A stretch of DNA of 9,048 nt from positions 1-9,048 of the forward strand of contig ONWP01000201.1 of the NCBI GenBank assembly GCA_900321595.1. Reading direction: 5' to 3'. Shown piece by piece: positions 1 through 6,864 of the stretch. A program made the position numbers and the translations under genes. The notes under the pieces were generated by a model that was not told the origin of the DNA, did not search any database, and saw only the letters and a list, made by a program, of their open reading frames with translations. Numbering within the stretch: position 1 is the stretch's first letter; every line of letters starts with the position of its first letter. This stretch comes from an uncultured Eubacteriales bacterium (lineage in GTDB: Bacteria > Bacillota > Clostridia > Oscillospirales > Acutalibacteraceae).

Positions 1-42
1 CGCAAGGCTGATCACCTCATTCTGAAACTTCATGACCAATAA
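1..42 (+). CDS. C-terminal tail of an unknown upstream gene (partial)
   Basis: Frame 1 is open from the window edge and reads ...RKADHLILKLHDQ before a TAA at 40-42. The other two + frames hit stops within the first 25 bases. The stop overlaps the AAGGTGG ribosome binding site of the next gene (41-47), which is the tight spacing expected inside an operon. Only 13 codons are visible, so no function can be given, and the open frame could be chance. The call rests on frame openness and spacing. Confidence 0.45.
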   Translation, partial: RKADHLILKLHDQ

Positions 43-55
43 GGTGGCTTGAGAT

Positions 56-1129
56 ATGAAACGACCCCGGCTGCGAACGGCGATCATCATTGTCGCCGCG
101 ATCTTATGCGCAACCATGATCCATGCGTCGGCGGCGTCGACGCAGCTGTTGCCGTGGATCGATGATAATATCCCGTGGCTGAATCCGCATGAGACGACGG
201 CACAGGCGCCCGAGGACAATACCACCGTCCCGGCTCCGCCGGAGACCACCACTGTCGACAACAACCAGGGCCAGCCGTCCACCGTGACCGGCACCGGCAC
301 CGTCCCCTATCAGCCGCCGACAGCCGCGCCCTATAACGGCAATGACGTCTACACCTATACGCGAAATCCGAATACGCTGCCGAGCCTGACGACGGCGCCG
401 TCCACCGCTGTGACCGAGGCGACCAGCTTCCGGTCGAGCCTTTCTGACCTGATCGAGCGGGATTCCGCGGCGGTCGTGGTGTCGCCTGTGACAGCGGGCG
501 GCTACACGCTGCGCCCGGGCTCCGTGGTGCAGGAGAACCCCTCCGGCGGGGTGACGTGGCAGATGGCCGCGCTCATCGCGGCGGCCGTGCTGTTCGTGAT
601 CCTGGCCGCGCTGCTGATCGCGCTGTATGTACAGAAGCGCAAGGTCGAGCGTGACGGCTACGGCGTGCCCGGCGGCGGCCCGCGCGAATACCGGCCGGTC
701 AGACCCGTGCGCAGCGCCGACGGCAGTCTGATCCCGGATCGGGACGGCGACGAGACAATGGATCCGCAGCGCCGCGCCGCGCCGACGTATCACGGCGATC
801 CCGGCGACATTGACCCGATCGGCACGGCGGAAGCCATCCGCGCGGCGGCCATCGCGGATACGCTCACCGGACTGGATCCGCTGATCCGCAAGTATTCCGA
901 CACGCGCGCGGATCGCTTCGAGGATGAGGAAAACATGACCAACGAAGAGATCCTGCGGGCGACCGACGATATCATCGCCGACATTGAGCGGCAGGATCGC
1001 GACCGCGAGGATATCGAAGCCAGAGCGGAGGATATGCTCGGCGAAGAGGAAGTGGCCTGTCCCGCCTGCGGCGCGATGAACCCGAAACGCTGTATGTTCT
1101 GCCGCGAATGCGGACAGTATCTGCGATAA
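56..1129 (+). CDS. Single-pass membrane protein with Thr/Pro-rich exterior stalk and cytoplasmic zinc ribbon
   Basis: 357 residues. AAGGTGG (41-47) lies 8 nt before the ATG and supports this start. Residues 1-27 look like a signal peptide: basic MKRPRLR, hydrophobic core, and ASA-AS as a possible cleavage site. Residues 45-125 are rich in Thr, Pro, Ser and Asn, like a disordered, possibly glycosylated extracellular stalk. Residues 169-191 form a clear transmembrane helix followed by the basic QKRK stop-transfer signal. The rest should be cytoplasmic: a Gly/Pro/Arg-rich linker, a charged stretch from about 255 to 332 with probable helices, and a terminal zinc ribbon with C335/C338 and C349/C352 plus an extra C346. 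The ribbon resembles the small CxxCG...FCxxCG ribbons on many bacterial membrane proteins. No enzyme domain is recognised and the function is unknown. It may link an exterior segment to a cytoplasmic partner, which is inference. It probably continues an operon from the left and ends at the 1145-1180 hairpin. Confidence 0.85.
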   Translation: MKRPRLRTAIIIVAAILCATMIHASAASTQLLPWIDDNIPWLNPHETTAQAPEDNTTVPAPPETTTVDNNQGQPSTVTGTGTVPYQPPTAAPYNGNDVYTYTRNPNTLPSLTTAPSTAVTEATSFRSSLSDLIERDSAAVVVSPVTAGGYTLRPGSVVQENPSGGVTWQMAALIAAAVLFVILAALLIALYVQKRKVERDGYGVPGGGPREYRPVRPVRSADGSLIPDRDGDETMDPQRRAAPTYHGDPGDIDPIGTAEAIRAAAIADTLTGLDPLIRKYSDTRADRFEDEENMTNEEILRATDDIIADIERQDRDREDIEARAEDMLGEEEVACPACGAMNPKRCMFCRECGQYLR

Positions 1130-1144
1130 ACTATAGGAAATAAC

Positions 1145-1180
1145 AGATCCGGCGGACGCGTTCTGCCGGATCTTTGATTT
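1145..1180 (+). terminator. Intrinsic terminator after the zinc-ribbon membrane protein
   Basis: A 12-bp stem, AGATCCGGCGGA (1145-1156) against TCTGCCGGATCT (1162-1173) with one G-T wobble, encloses a 5-nt loop and is followed by TTGATTT. It starts 15 nt after the stop codon. The T-tract is interrupted, so termination may be partial. Confidence 0.75.
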
Positions 1181-1325
1181 GCGGGAAAACGGGCGTTCGC
1201 GCCGCGCCGCGGCCGCCGGTTTTACGGTCGGGTCGGGATGCGCCGCGGTTTTGACGCGCTCCGCGGACGATCAGGCGCGGCGGCGCTCTTTTGCCTGTCC
1301 GCCCGCTTTTTGCGATGTCACAGGA

Positions 1326-1355
1326 GGACGGCTCCCGTTCGCGCGGGAGCCGTCC
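1326..1355 (-). terminator. Perfect 12-bp hairpin downstream of the dockerin gene
   Basis: GGACGGCTCCCG (1326-1337) and CGGGAGCCGTCC (1344-1355) pair perfectly around a 6-nt loop. The hairpin begins 32 nt past the stop of the - strand gene, where its terminator is expected. The - strand lacks an immediate U-tract: AAAAAG and mixed sequence follow instead. On the + strand the hairpin is followed by GGATTTGTTT. It may be a weak or bidirectional terminator, or a 3'-end stabilising hairpin. The rest of the 1130-1387 gap is GC-rich and shows no convincing gene. Confidence 0.6.
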
Positions 1356-1387
1356 GGATTTGTTTCGCGTTTCGCCGCGCGCGGCGA

Positions 1388-4300
1388 TCAGTCGAAGGAT
1401 TCGAGCTTTGCGCTGACGCGCAGGATCCTTCTGGCTTCATTGGCCAGCAGCTTGCCGTCGCCGTTCAGGTCGCAGTTGAGGAAGCCCTGTCCCTCCAGCG
1501 TTGCCAGCTTCGCGGAGACTCTGAGCACCAGTCTTGCGTCGTTTGCCAGCACCTTGCCGTCCAGGTTCGCGTCGCCGCGCAGGCCGGTCGAGGCGCCGCC
1601 GGGTACCGTGTACTCAAACATGCAGAGATAGGACTTCGAGCCGGTCGGGACCAGATGCTTGGTGGGATCCGTGGACGGGATAACGCTGTCGAGCTTCGTG
1701 CCGTTCGTCGCGGTCAGGGTGGCGGTCGCGGCGTCGGAAATGACCACGTCGTCCGTGTGGGAGAAATTGACGACGATCCGGATCTTGTCGCCCGGCGCGA
1801 TCTCGGTGACGGGGCTGCCGTCCTTCGTGTAGGTGATCGAGTCGACGGTCACGCCGTCGACGGCCGACTTCGCGGTCGCCGCGGGCGTTGATTTGCCGTC
1901 GGGCAGGACGTAGTCGGTGAACGCGAGCTTGTCGATCTCCTCTGCCAGATCGCCGGTCGCCTCAAACGAGTAGATGATGGTCGCGGTCTTGACATCCGGG
2001 ACGACGGTCGCCTCCAGCGTGAAGGTCTCGCCGCCGTCGATGCTCAGCAGCACCTTTGTATTCTCGTCGAAGCAGGAGGGGATGCCCGTGAAGGTCGAGG
2101 GGTTCAGACTGTCCTCGGTCTCTACCGTAAACGAGACCGTGTAGACGGTGTTGCCCTTGAACGTGCTGTGGGCGGGGTTCCAGCTGACGCTCGTCACCTG
2201 CGGGGAGCGGATGAACTGCTGCTTGATGCCGGTGCCGATCGTGCGTTCCGTCTTGATGTCGGCGGCCTCGGCGGGCTTCTCGCCGGCGACGGGCGGGGTG
2301 ATCGTGTAGTAGGCGTTCTCGATCGGCACGCCGTTCGCGGGCGCGGGCACTCTGTAGGTGAAGGTGATGACCGCGCTCTTTTTGTCGGCGGAGAGCTCGG
2401 TCTTGTAGAACTCGGTCCCGTCGAGCGTGCCGGTGACCTCGTCGGCGAAGGTGTAGCCGTCCGTGGCCTCGACGTAGCACAACACGCCGAGGTTGTCGCC
2501 GGCTTCGAATTCGTCAAGGAACTTGTTGAACATCCGGAACTCGAGTTTGGTCAGCTTGGTGTGCGCCGTGTCGCTCTGGCCGCTGGCCGTGTCGAGGGGC
2601 TGCTTGTGCTCGGGCAGGTTGATCCCGGAGAACGCGACCGCGGAGACCTCCTTGACCAGCTCCATCTTGGCAACTCTGGAGTAGATCGTCTGCACGGAGC
2701 CGTCGATGACGCCGGTGATCGCGCAGCGGAAGTACTCGGGGTTGTAGCTGCTGTTGTAGCGCTGCTGCAGGGAGTTCGTTTTCGTTCCTTTCGTGACGAC
2801 AAAGTGAGCTGTTTCTCCGTCGTGGAAAACTCTGAACGTCTCGTTGTCCTCGCTGTACTCCCACTGATAGGAGGAAACGTCGCCGGTGGTCTCGACCGTG
2901 AAGTAGCCGTACTGGTCCTCCGCGGTGAGCGTGACGTCGCCGGGCTGGCTGGTGATCGTCATGTTCGAGCCGGTGATCTTCTCGGTGTAGACGTATTTGA
3001 CGACGTCGGTGGGCATCGTGCCGGGATGTCCGTTCAGGTAGCCGGAGACGATGCAGCGGAAATACAGCGTCTTGTAGCTGTCGTTGTACTGATAAGTCAG
3101 CGTATTGGTCTTCGCGCCGGTGATCGGCGTGCCGCCGGTCGTGGTGACCTTGTCCTCGAGAGCCGTCCAGCCGGTCTTGCCGTCCTGGCTGACCATCCAC
3201 TGATAGCCGGTGACGGTGCCCTTCGTCTCGACCTTGAAGACGGCCTTGTGCGCGGTGTTCACGGCCGCGTCGGCGGGCTGCTTCGTGATGACCATGTTTT
3301 CGGGGGTGAGCGTTCTCGCGGTGATGCGCAGCTGCGCGCGCTGTTTCTCGCTGAGGTTGTTCGTGCCGACGGAGATCCCCCACGCGGGCACGACCTGGGT
3401 CAGCGGCTTGACGTTATCCCACAGGGGCAGGCTGTAGCTGCCGTACGGGACGATCGTCACGAACGCGGCGTAGGTCTTGTTGAACTCGGCGGGCTTGCCG
3501 GTCACGACGTTGTTCTCGGCGTCTCTCCAGACCGCGGAGGCAACGAAGCCCTCGCCCTCGAAGCGGTCGGGCAGGATCGCGCCCTGCTTGTAGTCGAACG
3601 CCAGCGCGGCCTTGATCTGGGCCGGGGTGATCTGCGTGCGCCCCCAGGTGCAGGGCTTCGCCTCGATGTGGGTGTGCTCGGTGTCGCCGATGTAGGTCGT
3701 GTCGCGCAGCTCGGTGGCGCATTCGGTCACTTCTCCGCCGTAGGGGCCGCCGATGCGCTGGCCGTTCTTGATCTCATAGTTGGCGATGCCGGTGAAGTTC
3801 TCGCCGTACCGCACTTTCCAGAGCGCGATCTCATTGCGCTTGGTCGCGTTTTTGACGGAGGACATCACGCGGAAGTAGGTCTCGCCGGCCAGGAGGATCT
3901 CTTCCTCCTCGTTGGGGTGGATGTGGGAGGACAGATCCTCAAAGTTGAAGTAGGTGTTCTGGATCGTCGTCGCCGCGCTGAAGGGATAGACGACCCTGCT
4001 GTCCGAGGCGGGGGTCTGGATCCGGAAGTAGACGTTGACCGCGAGACGTACGCCGTCGAAGATGCGGGCAAAGAGGATCGATTTGGCGTTGAAGGCGTAG
4101 AAGTTGCCGGGCAGCGCCTGCGGCGCGCCGGCGGTGCCCCAGTCGCCGTTGACGATCAGGCTCGTGTTTTTCTCGGTCGCGTAGACGACCATGCTGCCGT
4201 TCGTGCGCAGAGCGAAGCAGGTGGCTTTGCCGCCGCCCTCGTTGAACTGCCGCACGTTCAGGACGTTGGTCCCCTTGCAGGCGACCCACAGGACCCAGTT

Positions 4301-4558
4301 GTCGGCCGGGAGCTTGACGTCGATCGCGCTTTTCTGACTGTAGGCGTCCATGTACAGCGTGACGGTCTTTTTCGCCTCGTCGACAGTCGCCGACAGGCCT
4401 TTGGCGACGCCGCCGCCCAGATCGTTCGGGCCGAGCGCGACCATTCCGCCGCCCTCGAGCATGATCCTGAATACCGGTTCGTCCGCGGCGAACGCGGGCG
4501 TGACGATCGTCAGCGCCATGATCAGCGCGATCGCGATCGCAAAGAATCGTCTTTTCAT
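1388..4558 (-). CDS. Large secreted protein with tandem Ig-like domains and C-terminal dockerin-like repeat pair
   Basis: 1056 residues from an ATG at 4558, chosen because AGAGG lies 7 nt upstream and the product then begins with a classical signal peptide (MKRRFF, hydrophobic core, PAFA-ADE, cleavage near residue 24). A longer reading from a GTG at 4603 lacks a ribosome binding site. Residues 25-425 are unrecognised, beta-rich and without an obvious catalytic motif. Residues 430-540 and 541-646 are two related Ig-like domains, sharing a 'MxITxQPxD' opening, 'YQW.....' and 'YFRC.(I/V)(S/T)G' strands. Residues 655-985 look like further beta-sandwich modules. The C-terminus holds two EF-hand-like loops, D996-N998-D1000...D1007 and D1030-N1032-D1034...E1041, each followed by a helix with LRVSAKL. 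This is the type I dockerin pattern. The family role is calcium-dependent docking to a cohesin; the partner here is unknown and none is encoded in the window. No glycoside hydrolase or peptidase signature was seen, so an adhesive or scaffold role is inference. Transcribed alone. Confidence 0.88.
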   Translation of the reverse strand: MKRRFFAIAIALIMALTIVTPAFAADEPVFRIMLEGGGMVALGPNDLGGGVAKGLSATVDEAKKTVTLYMDAYSQKSAIDVKLPADNWVLWVACKGTNVLNVRQFNEGGGKATCFALRTNGSMVVYATEKNTSLIVNGDWGTAGAPQALPGNFYAFNAKSILFARIFDGVRLAVNVYFRIQTPASDSRVVYPFSAATTIQNTYFNFEDLSSHIHPNEEEEILLAGETYFRVMSSVKNATKRNEIALWKVRYGENFTGIANYEIKNGQRIGGPYGGEVTECATELRDTTYIGDTEHTHIEAKPCTWGRTQITPAQIKAALAFDYKQGAILPDRFEGEGFVASAVWRDAENNVVTGKPAEFNKTYAAFVTIVPYGSYSLPLWDNVKPLTQVVPAWGISVGTNNLSEKQRAQLRITARTLTPENMVITKQPADAAVNTAHKAVFKVETKGTVTGYQWMVSQDGKTGWTALEDKVTTTGGTPITGAKTNTLTYQYNDSYKTLYFRCIVSGYLNGHPGTMPTDVVKYVYTEKITGSNMTITSQPGDVTLTAEDQYGYFTVETTGDVSSYQWEYSEDNETFRVFHDGETAHFVVTKGTKTNSLQQRYNSSYNPEYFRCAITGVIDGSVQTIYSRVAKMELVKEVSAVAFSGINLPEHKQPLDTASGQSDTAHTKLTKLEFRMFNKFLDEFEAGDNLGVLCYVEATDGYTFADEVTGTLDGTEFYKTELSADKKSAVITFTYRVPAPANGVPIENAYYTITPPVAGEKPAEAADIKTERTIGTGIKQQFIRSPQVTSVSWNPAHSTFKGNTVYTVSFTVETEDSLNPSTFTGIPSCFDENTKVLLSIDGGETFTLEATVVPDVKTATIIYSFEATGDLAEEIDKLAFTDYVLPDGKSTPAATAKSAVDGVTVDSITYTKDGSPVTEIAPGDKIRIVVNFSHTDDVVISDAATATLTATNGTKLDSVIPSTDPTKHLVPTGSKSYLCMFEYTVPGGASTGLRGDANLDGKVLANDARLVLRVSAKLATLEGQGFLNCDLNGDGKLLANEARRILRVSAKLESFD

Positions 4559-4581
4559 GATTTTACCTCTTTTCTTTATAT

Positions 4582-4594
4582 AAACTGCGAGTTT
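4582..4594 (-). other. Small inverted repeat in the 5' leader of the dockerin gene
   Basis: On the - strand AAACT-CGC-AGTTT forms a 5-bp stem with a 3-nt loop, lying 24 nt before the ATG and just upstream of the ribosome binding site. It sits in a leader of roughly 108 nt downstream of the predicted promoter. No known riboswitch consensus was recognised. It may be chance in AT-rich DNA. Confidence 0.3.
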
Positions 4595-4673
4595 GTTCGT
4601 CACCCTGCCGGACGGTTCCTGCCTGAGAAGGCAACTTTCCGAACGGGATTTCGAATGAATAATTCACATTTGT

Positions 4674-4702
4674 ATCATAACACATAATTTACACAAAATC
4701 AA
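4674..4702 (-). promoter_or_regulatory. Sigma-A type promoter for the dockerin gene
   Basis: Read on the - strand, TTGATT (4702-4697) is followed after exactly 17 nt by TATGAT (4679-4674). The region is strongly AT-rich compared with the genes around it. The predicted transcript would start near 4667, giving a leader of about 108 nt. Confidence 0.7.
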
Positions 4703-4767
4703 TCGAGAATGGGGAACAATTTTTATAAAATATGGCAATTTATTGCGATCCGGATCCCCGAAAACGG

Positions 4768-4796
4768 TTGCGTTTGCCGCGTTTTGCGGCTATAAT
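4768..4796 (+). promoter_or_regulatory. Sigma-A type promoter for the oxidoreductase/RadC pair
   Basis: TTGCGT (4768-4773) and a perfect TATAAT (4791-4796) are separated by 17 nt. The -35 box matches the consensus only in TTG. The spacer contains an inverted repeat, GCCGC-GTTTT-GCGGC (4776-4790), abutting the -10 box. This could be an operator for a repressor, or chance. The ribosome binding site GGGAAGGGG (4814-4822) and the ATG at 4832 follow directly. Confidence 0.7.
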
Positions 4797-4831
4797 GAAG
4801 GACAGAAAACGATGGGAAGGGGTTATCTTTC

Positions 4832-5902
4832 ATGAAAGACGTCATCAACGTCGCGGTCATCGGCTGCGGCAATATCGGCACGAGCGCGCACATCCCGGCG
4901 TATCTCGCGGGCGAGCACGCCGCGATCCGCTATTTCTGCGACATCCGGCCGGAGCGCGCCGACGGCGCCGTCGAGCGGTTCGGCTGCGGCAGCGCCGTCT
5001 ACGATTATCATGAGATCTTGAACGATCCGGCGCTGGACGCGGTCTCCGTCTGTACGCACAACGATATGCACAGCGTCATCTCCTGCGACTTCATGCGCGC
5101 GGGCAAGGACGTGCTCTGCGAGAAGCCCGCCGCGAGGATCCTGCCCGAGGCGCTGGAGATGCTGCGCGTCTCGCGGGAGACGGACCGGATCCTGTCGATC
5201 GGCGTGTGCAACCGGTACAGCAACGCCGTGAACCGGATCAAAAAGCTCATCGACGACGGCGCGCTGGGCGAGGTCTACCACGTGTACGCGTCCTTCCGCG
5301 CCTACCGCTCGATCCCGGGTCTGGGCGGCGACTTCACGACGTTCGCCTCCTCCGGCGGCGGCAGCCTCATCGACTGGGGTGTGCATTATCTCGATCTGGT
5401 CGAATACGTCTGCGGCGACCCGGCGCCCCTGACGGTCAGCGGCGAGGCGTTCTGCAAATTAGGCGCGGACATCCCGTCGTATCACTACACGTCCATGTGG
5501 GCGGAGCAGGACTACGACCCGAACGGCACGTGCGACGTGGACGACTCGGTGACGGGCCTCATCCGCACGACGGGGCCGGTCATCTCCTTCAACGGCGCGT
5601 GGGCGGAGAATATCGACGAGCCCGGCACGTTCATCGACTTCATCGGCACGAAGGGCGGGATCCGGCACCAGTACTGCGGCGGATTCACCTTCTACACGGA
5701 GCGGGACGGGATGCTCATGCGCTGCGAGCCGGAATTCCGGCGCAACGATATGCACCGCGACGAGGTGCTCGACTTCGTGGCGTGCGTCCGTGCCCGCACG
5801 CGCGGCCGCAACGACATCGGCAACGCCGTGCTGACCTCAAAGATCATGCAGGCGGTGTACGACTCCTCGAATACGCACCGGGAGATCGTACTGGAGCGCT
5901 GA
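4832..5902 (+). CDS. Gfo/Idh/MocA-family NAD(P)-dependent oxidoreductase
   Basis: 356 residues, the usual length of the family. The N-terminal Rossmann fold has the dinucleotide motif G11-C-G-N-I-G16, with an acidic residue (D38) at the end of the second strand that suggests a preference for NAD over NADP. The family signature E97-K98-P99 is intact. The second domain carries the catalytic pattern GGGSLID181-W-G-V-H185, so K98, D181 and H185 are the expected active-site residues. Family members oxidise or reduce sugars, inositols or related polyols in the cytosol; the substrate cannot be read from the sequence. About 13 cysteines are scattered through the protein, which would suit an anaerobe. 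The start is supported by GGGAAGGGG about 9 nt before the ATG. The next gene begins 34 nt after the stop with no terminator between, so the two are probably co-transcribed although their functions look unrelated. Confidence 0.93.
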   Translation: MKDVINVAVIGCGNIGTSAHIPAYLAGEHAAIRYFCDIRPERADGAVERFGCGSAVYDYHEILNDPALDAVSVCTHNDMHSVISCDFMRAGKDVLCEKPAARILPEALEMLRVSRETDRILSIGVCNRYSNAVNRIKKLIDDGALGEVYHVYASFRAYRSIPGLGGDFTTFASSGGGSLIDWGVHYLDLVEYVCGDPAPLTVSGEAFCKLGADIPSYHYTSMWAEQDYDPNGTCDVDDSVTGLIRTTGPVISFNGAWAENIDEPGTFIDFIGTKGGIRHQYCGGFTFYTERDGMLMRCEPEFRRNDMHRDEVLDFVACVRARTRGRNDIGNAVLTSKIMQAVYDSSNTHREIVLER

Positions 5903-5936
5903 AAAAAGAGAAAACCGGCAGGAAAGGGGCGCCGTC

Positions 5937-6647
5937 ATGGAGGATACGTCATATCACGCGGGACACCGGCAGCGCGTCCGGGCGCGTTTTGACGCGACGG
6001 GGGATCTGCAGGGCTGGAGCGACGCCGACGTGCTGGAGCTCCTGCTCTTTTCCTGCATTCCCCGCGCGGATACGAAAGCGCTCGCGCACCGGCTGATCGA
6101 CGCTTTCGGCTCGCTTCACGGCGTGCTGGACGCGCCGCGCGGCGCGCTTCTGAGCGTGCCCGGGGTGGGCGAGGCGGTCGCGTCGTTTCTCAAGCTGATG
6201 CCGGCCGTGACCCGGCGCTACCTGGATTCCTTTTCCGCGGACGCCGTTTTGTCGTCGCCCGCGGACTGCGCCGCGTTCTTCCGGCCGAGGATGACGGCTT
6301 TGCGGACGGAGACGCTGCTCCTGGCCGGACTGGACCCGGCGGGACGGGTGACGAAGTGTACCGTGCTGGCCGCGGGGCGTGTGGACCGGGCGTCGCTGGA
6401 CGCGCGTCTGGCGGTGACGGAGCTGCTCGGCTGCGGCGCGGACGCGGCCGTCCTGTGCCACAATCACCCGGACGGCGTCTGCGCGCCCTCCCGCGAGGAC
6501 GTCGCGCTGACGCGGCGGCTGGCCGGGGCGCTCGCGCTGGTGGATGTGCGTCTGGTCGAGCATGTGATCTTTGCCGGAGACGACTGGTTCGCGTTCTCGT
6601 CCGCCGAGAAAACGCGCGCCGCCCTGACGCCGCCGGACGATTTCTGA
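5937..6647 (+). CDS. radC: RadC/JAB-domain (UPF0758) protein
   Basis: 236 residues, close to the normal RadC length. The N-terminal third has the helix-hairpin-helix region typical of RadC: a GHRQR-type opening, the DVLELLLF segment, then LLSVPGVGEA at 71-80. The C-terminal JAB/MPN domain has the metal-binding pattern H175-N-H177-P, seven residues, S185, two residues, D188, with E125 as the likely general acid/base. Most RadC proteins read HNHPSG and have a PREI-type segment before the motif; here it is HNHPDG and the segment is 'LDARLAVTEL', so this is a divergent member. The family's biochemical role is unsettled: the old link to DNA repair is doubtful and no peptidase substrate is firmly established. 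The ATG is preceded by AAAGGGG (5923-5929). It follows the oxidoreductase by 34 nt and ends at a strong terminator. The symbol is given by family, not by proven function. Confidence 0.88.
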   Translation: MEDTSYHAGHRQRVRARFDATGDLQGWSDADVLELLLFSCIPRADTKALAHRLIDAFGSLHGVLDAPRGALLSVPGVGEAVASFLKLMPAVTRRYLDSFSADAVLSSPADCAAFFRPRMTALRTETLLLAGLDPAGRVTKCTVLAAGRVDRASLDARLAVTELLGCGADAAVLCHNHPDGVCAPSREDVALTRRLAGALALVDVRLVEHVIFAGDDWFAFSSAEKTRAALTPPDDF

Positions 6648-6669
6648 AGAAATGTAAACTTTGGCGCCG

Positions 6670-6703
6670 CCCTTCGCCCGCGCTCGGCGAAGGGTCTTTT
6701 TTT
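6670..6703 (+). terminator. Strong intrinsic terminator after the radC-like gene
   Basis: A perfect 9-bp stem, CCCTTCGCC (6670-6678) and GGCGAAGGG (6686-6694), with a 7-nt loop is followed directly by TCTTTTTTT. It starts 22 nt after the radC-like stop codon. Confidence 0.92.
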
Positions 6704-6715
6704 GCGCGGGACTTA

Positions 6716-6724
6716 TGATACAAT
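6716..6724 (+). promoter_or_regulatory. Possible extended -10 promoter for the PHP gene
   Basis: TGATACAAT gives an extended -10 element (TG-N-TACAAT). Nothing closely matching a -35 box lies 16-18 nt upstream: that stretch is the T-run of the preceding terminator. The same TTATGATACAA string occurs at the dockerin promoter on the - strand. Other candidate -10 boxes lie further down the AT-rich leader, for example around 6783-6805, so the start site is uncertain. Confidence 0.4.
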
Positions 6725-6760
6725 TTCGTAACTTTTAGGGAATTTTTCCACGCAAAGGCT

Positions 6761-6779
6761 TGAAAATAGCTGAAAATAG
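6761..6779 (+). repeat. Tandem 9-bp direct repeat with 10-bp period in the PHP leader
   Basis: TGAAAATAG occurs at 6761-6769 and again at 6771-6779, one helical turn apart. It lies about 90 nt upstream of the PHP start codon. Such spacing suits a protein dimer binding one face of DNA, but the repeat is short and in AT-rich sequence. Confidence 0.5.
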
Positions 6780-6817
6780 TGTTAAACTTTGTATATGGGA
6801 TAAATTGAGGGATTCGT

Positions 6818-6839
6818 GCCATTTTTCAGCAAAAAAGGC
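6818..6839 (+). other. Hairpin in the 5' leader of the PHP gene
   Basis: GCCATTTTT and AAAAAAGGC pair over 8 of 9 positions (one A-A mismatch) around a CAGC loop. The hairpin ends 12 nt before the GGAGG ribosome binding site. There is no U-tract after it, so it is not a terminator. It could tune translation or stability. Confidence 0.4.
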
Positions 6840-6851
6840 TCAGTCCCGAAC

Positions 6852-6856
6852 GGAGG
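6852..6856 (+). promoter_or_regulatory. Ribosome binding site that fixes the TTG start of the PHP gene
   Basis: GGAGG is placed 8 nt before the TTG at 6865. It decides the start: the frame is open further upstream to another TTG at 6760, but that region is AT-rich leader DNA, has no proper ribosome binding site, and would add 35 residues ahead of the conserved DLHCH motif. Confidence 0.8.
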
Positions 6857-6864
6857 CAACAGTT

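Noticed and set aside
104..793. 229-codon - strand frame opposite the zinc-ribbon membrane protein
   Set aside because: Arg/His-rich antisense shadow without start signals; the + strand frame has a signal peptide, TM helix and zinc ribbon.
1179..1891. Overlapping + strand frames in the convergent gap running into the dockerin gene
   Set aside because: They cross the terminator hairpin and lie antisense to the dockerin module. The composition is Arg/Ala/Ser-rich and no ribosome binding site was seen.
4559..4603. 15-codon N-terminal extension of the dockerin gene from a GTG
   Set aside because: No ribosome binding site is seen before the GTG, and the extension would precede a typical signal peptide; AGAGG supports the ATG at 4558.
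2168..4687. 839-codon open frame on the + strand opposite the dockerin gene
   Set aside because: It is a codon-bias shadow of a GC-rich gene. The - strand frame has a signal peptide, ribosome binding site, promoter and recognisable Ig-like and dockerin domains; the + frame has low-complexity Arg/Gly/Asp/Val-rich sequence and none of these.
4559..4831. Riboswitch or small RNA in the AT-rich divergent gap
   Set aside because: I looked for known riboswitch core motifs and saw only short hairpins; the gap is explained by two divergent promoters and leaders.
5206..6096. 296-codon + strand frame across the oxidoreductase/radC junction
   Set aside because: Arg-rich out-of-frame translation of the Gfo/Idh/MocA gene, with no domain and no ribosome binding site.
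6760..6864. 35-codon N-terminal extension of the PHP gene
   Set aside because: It starts at a TTG without a proper ribosome binding site and reads through AT-rich leader DNA; GGAGG at 6852-6856 points to the TTG at 6865.
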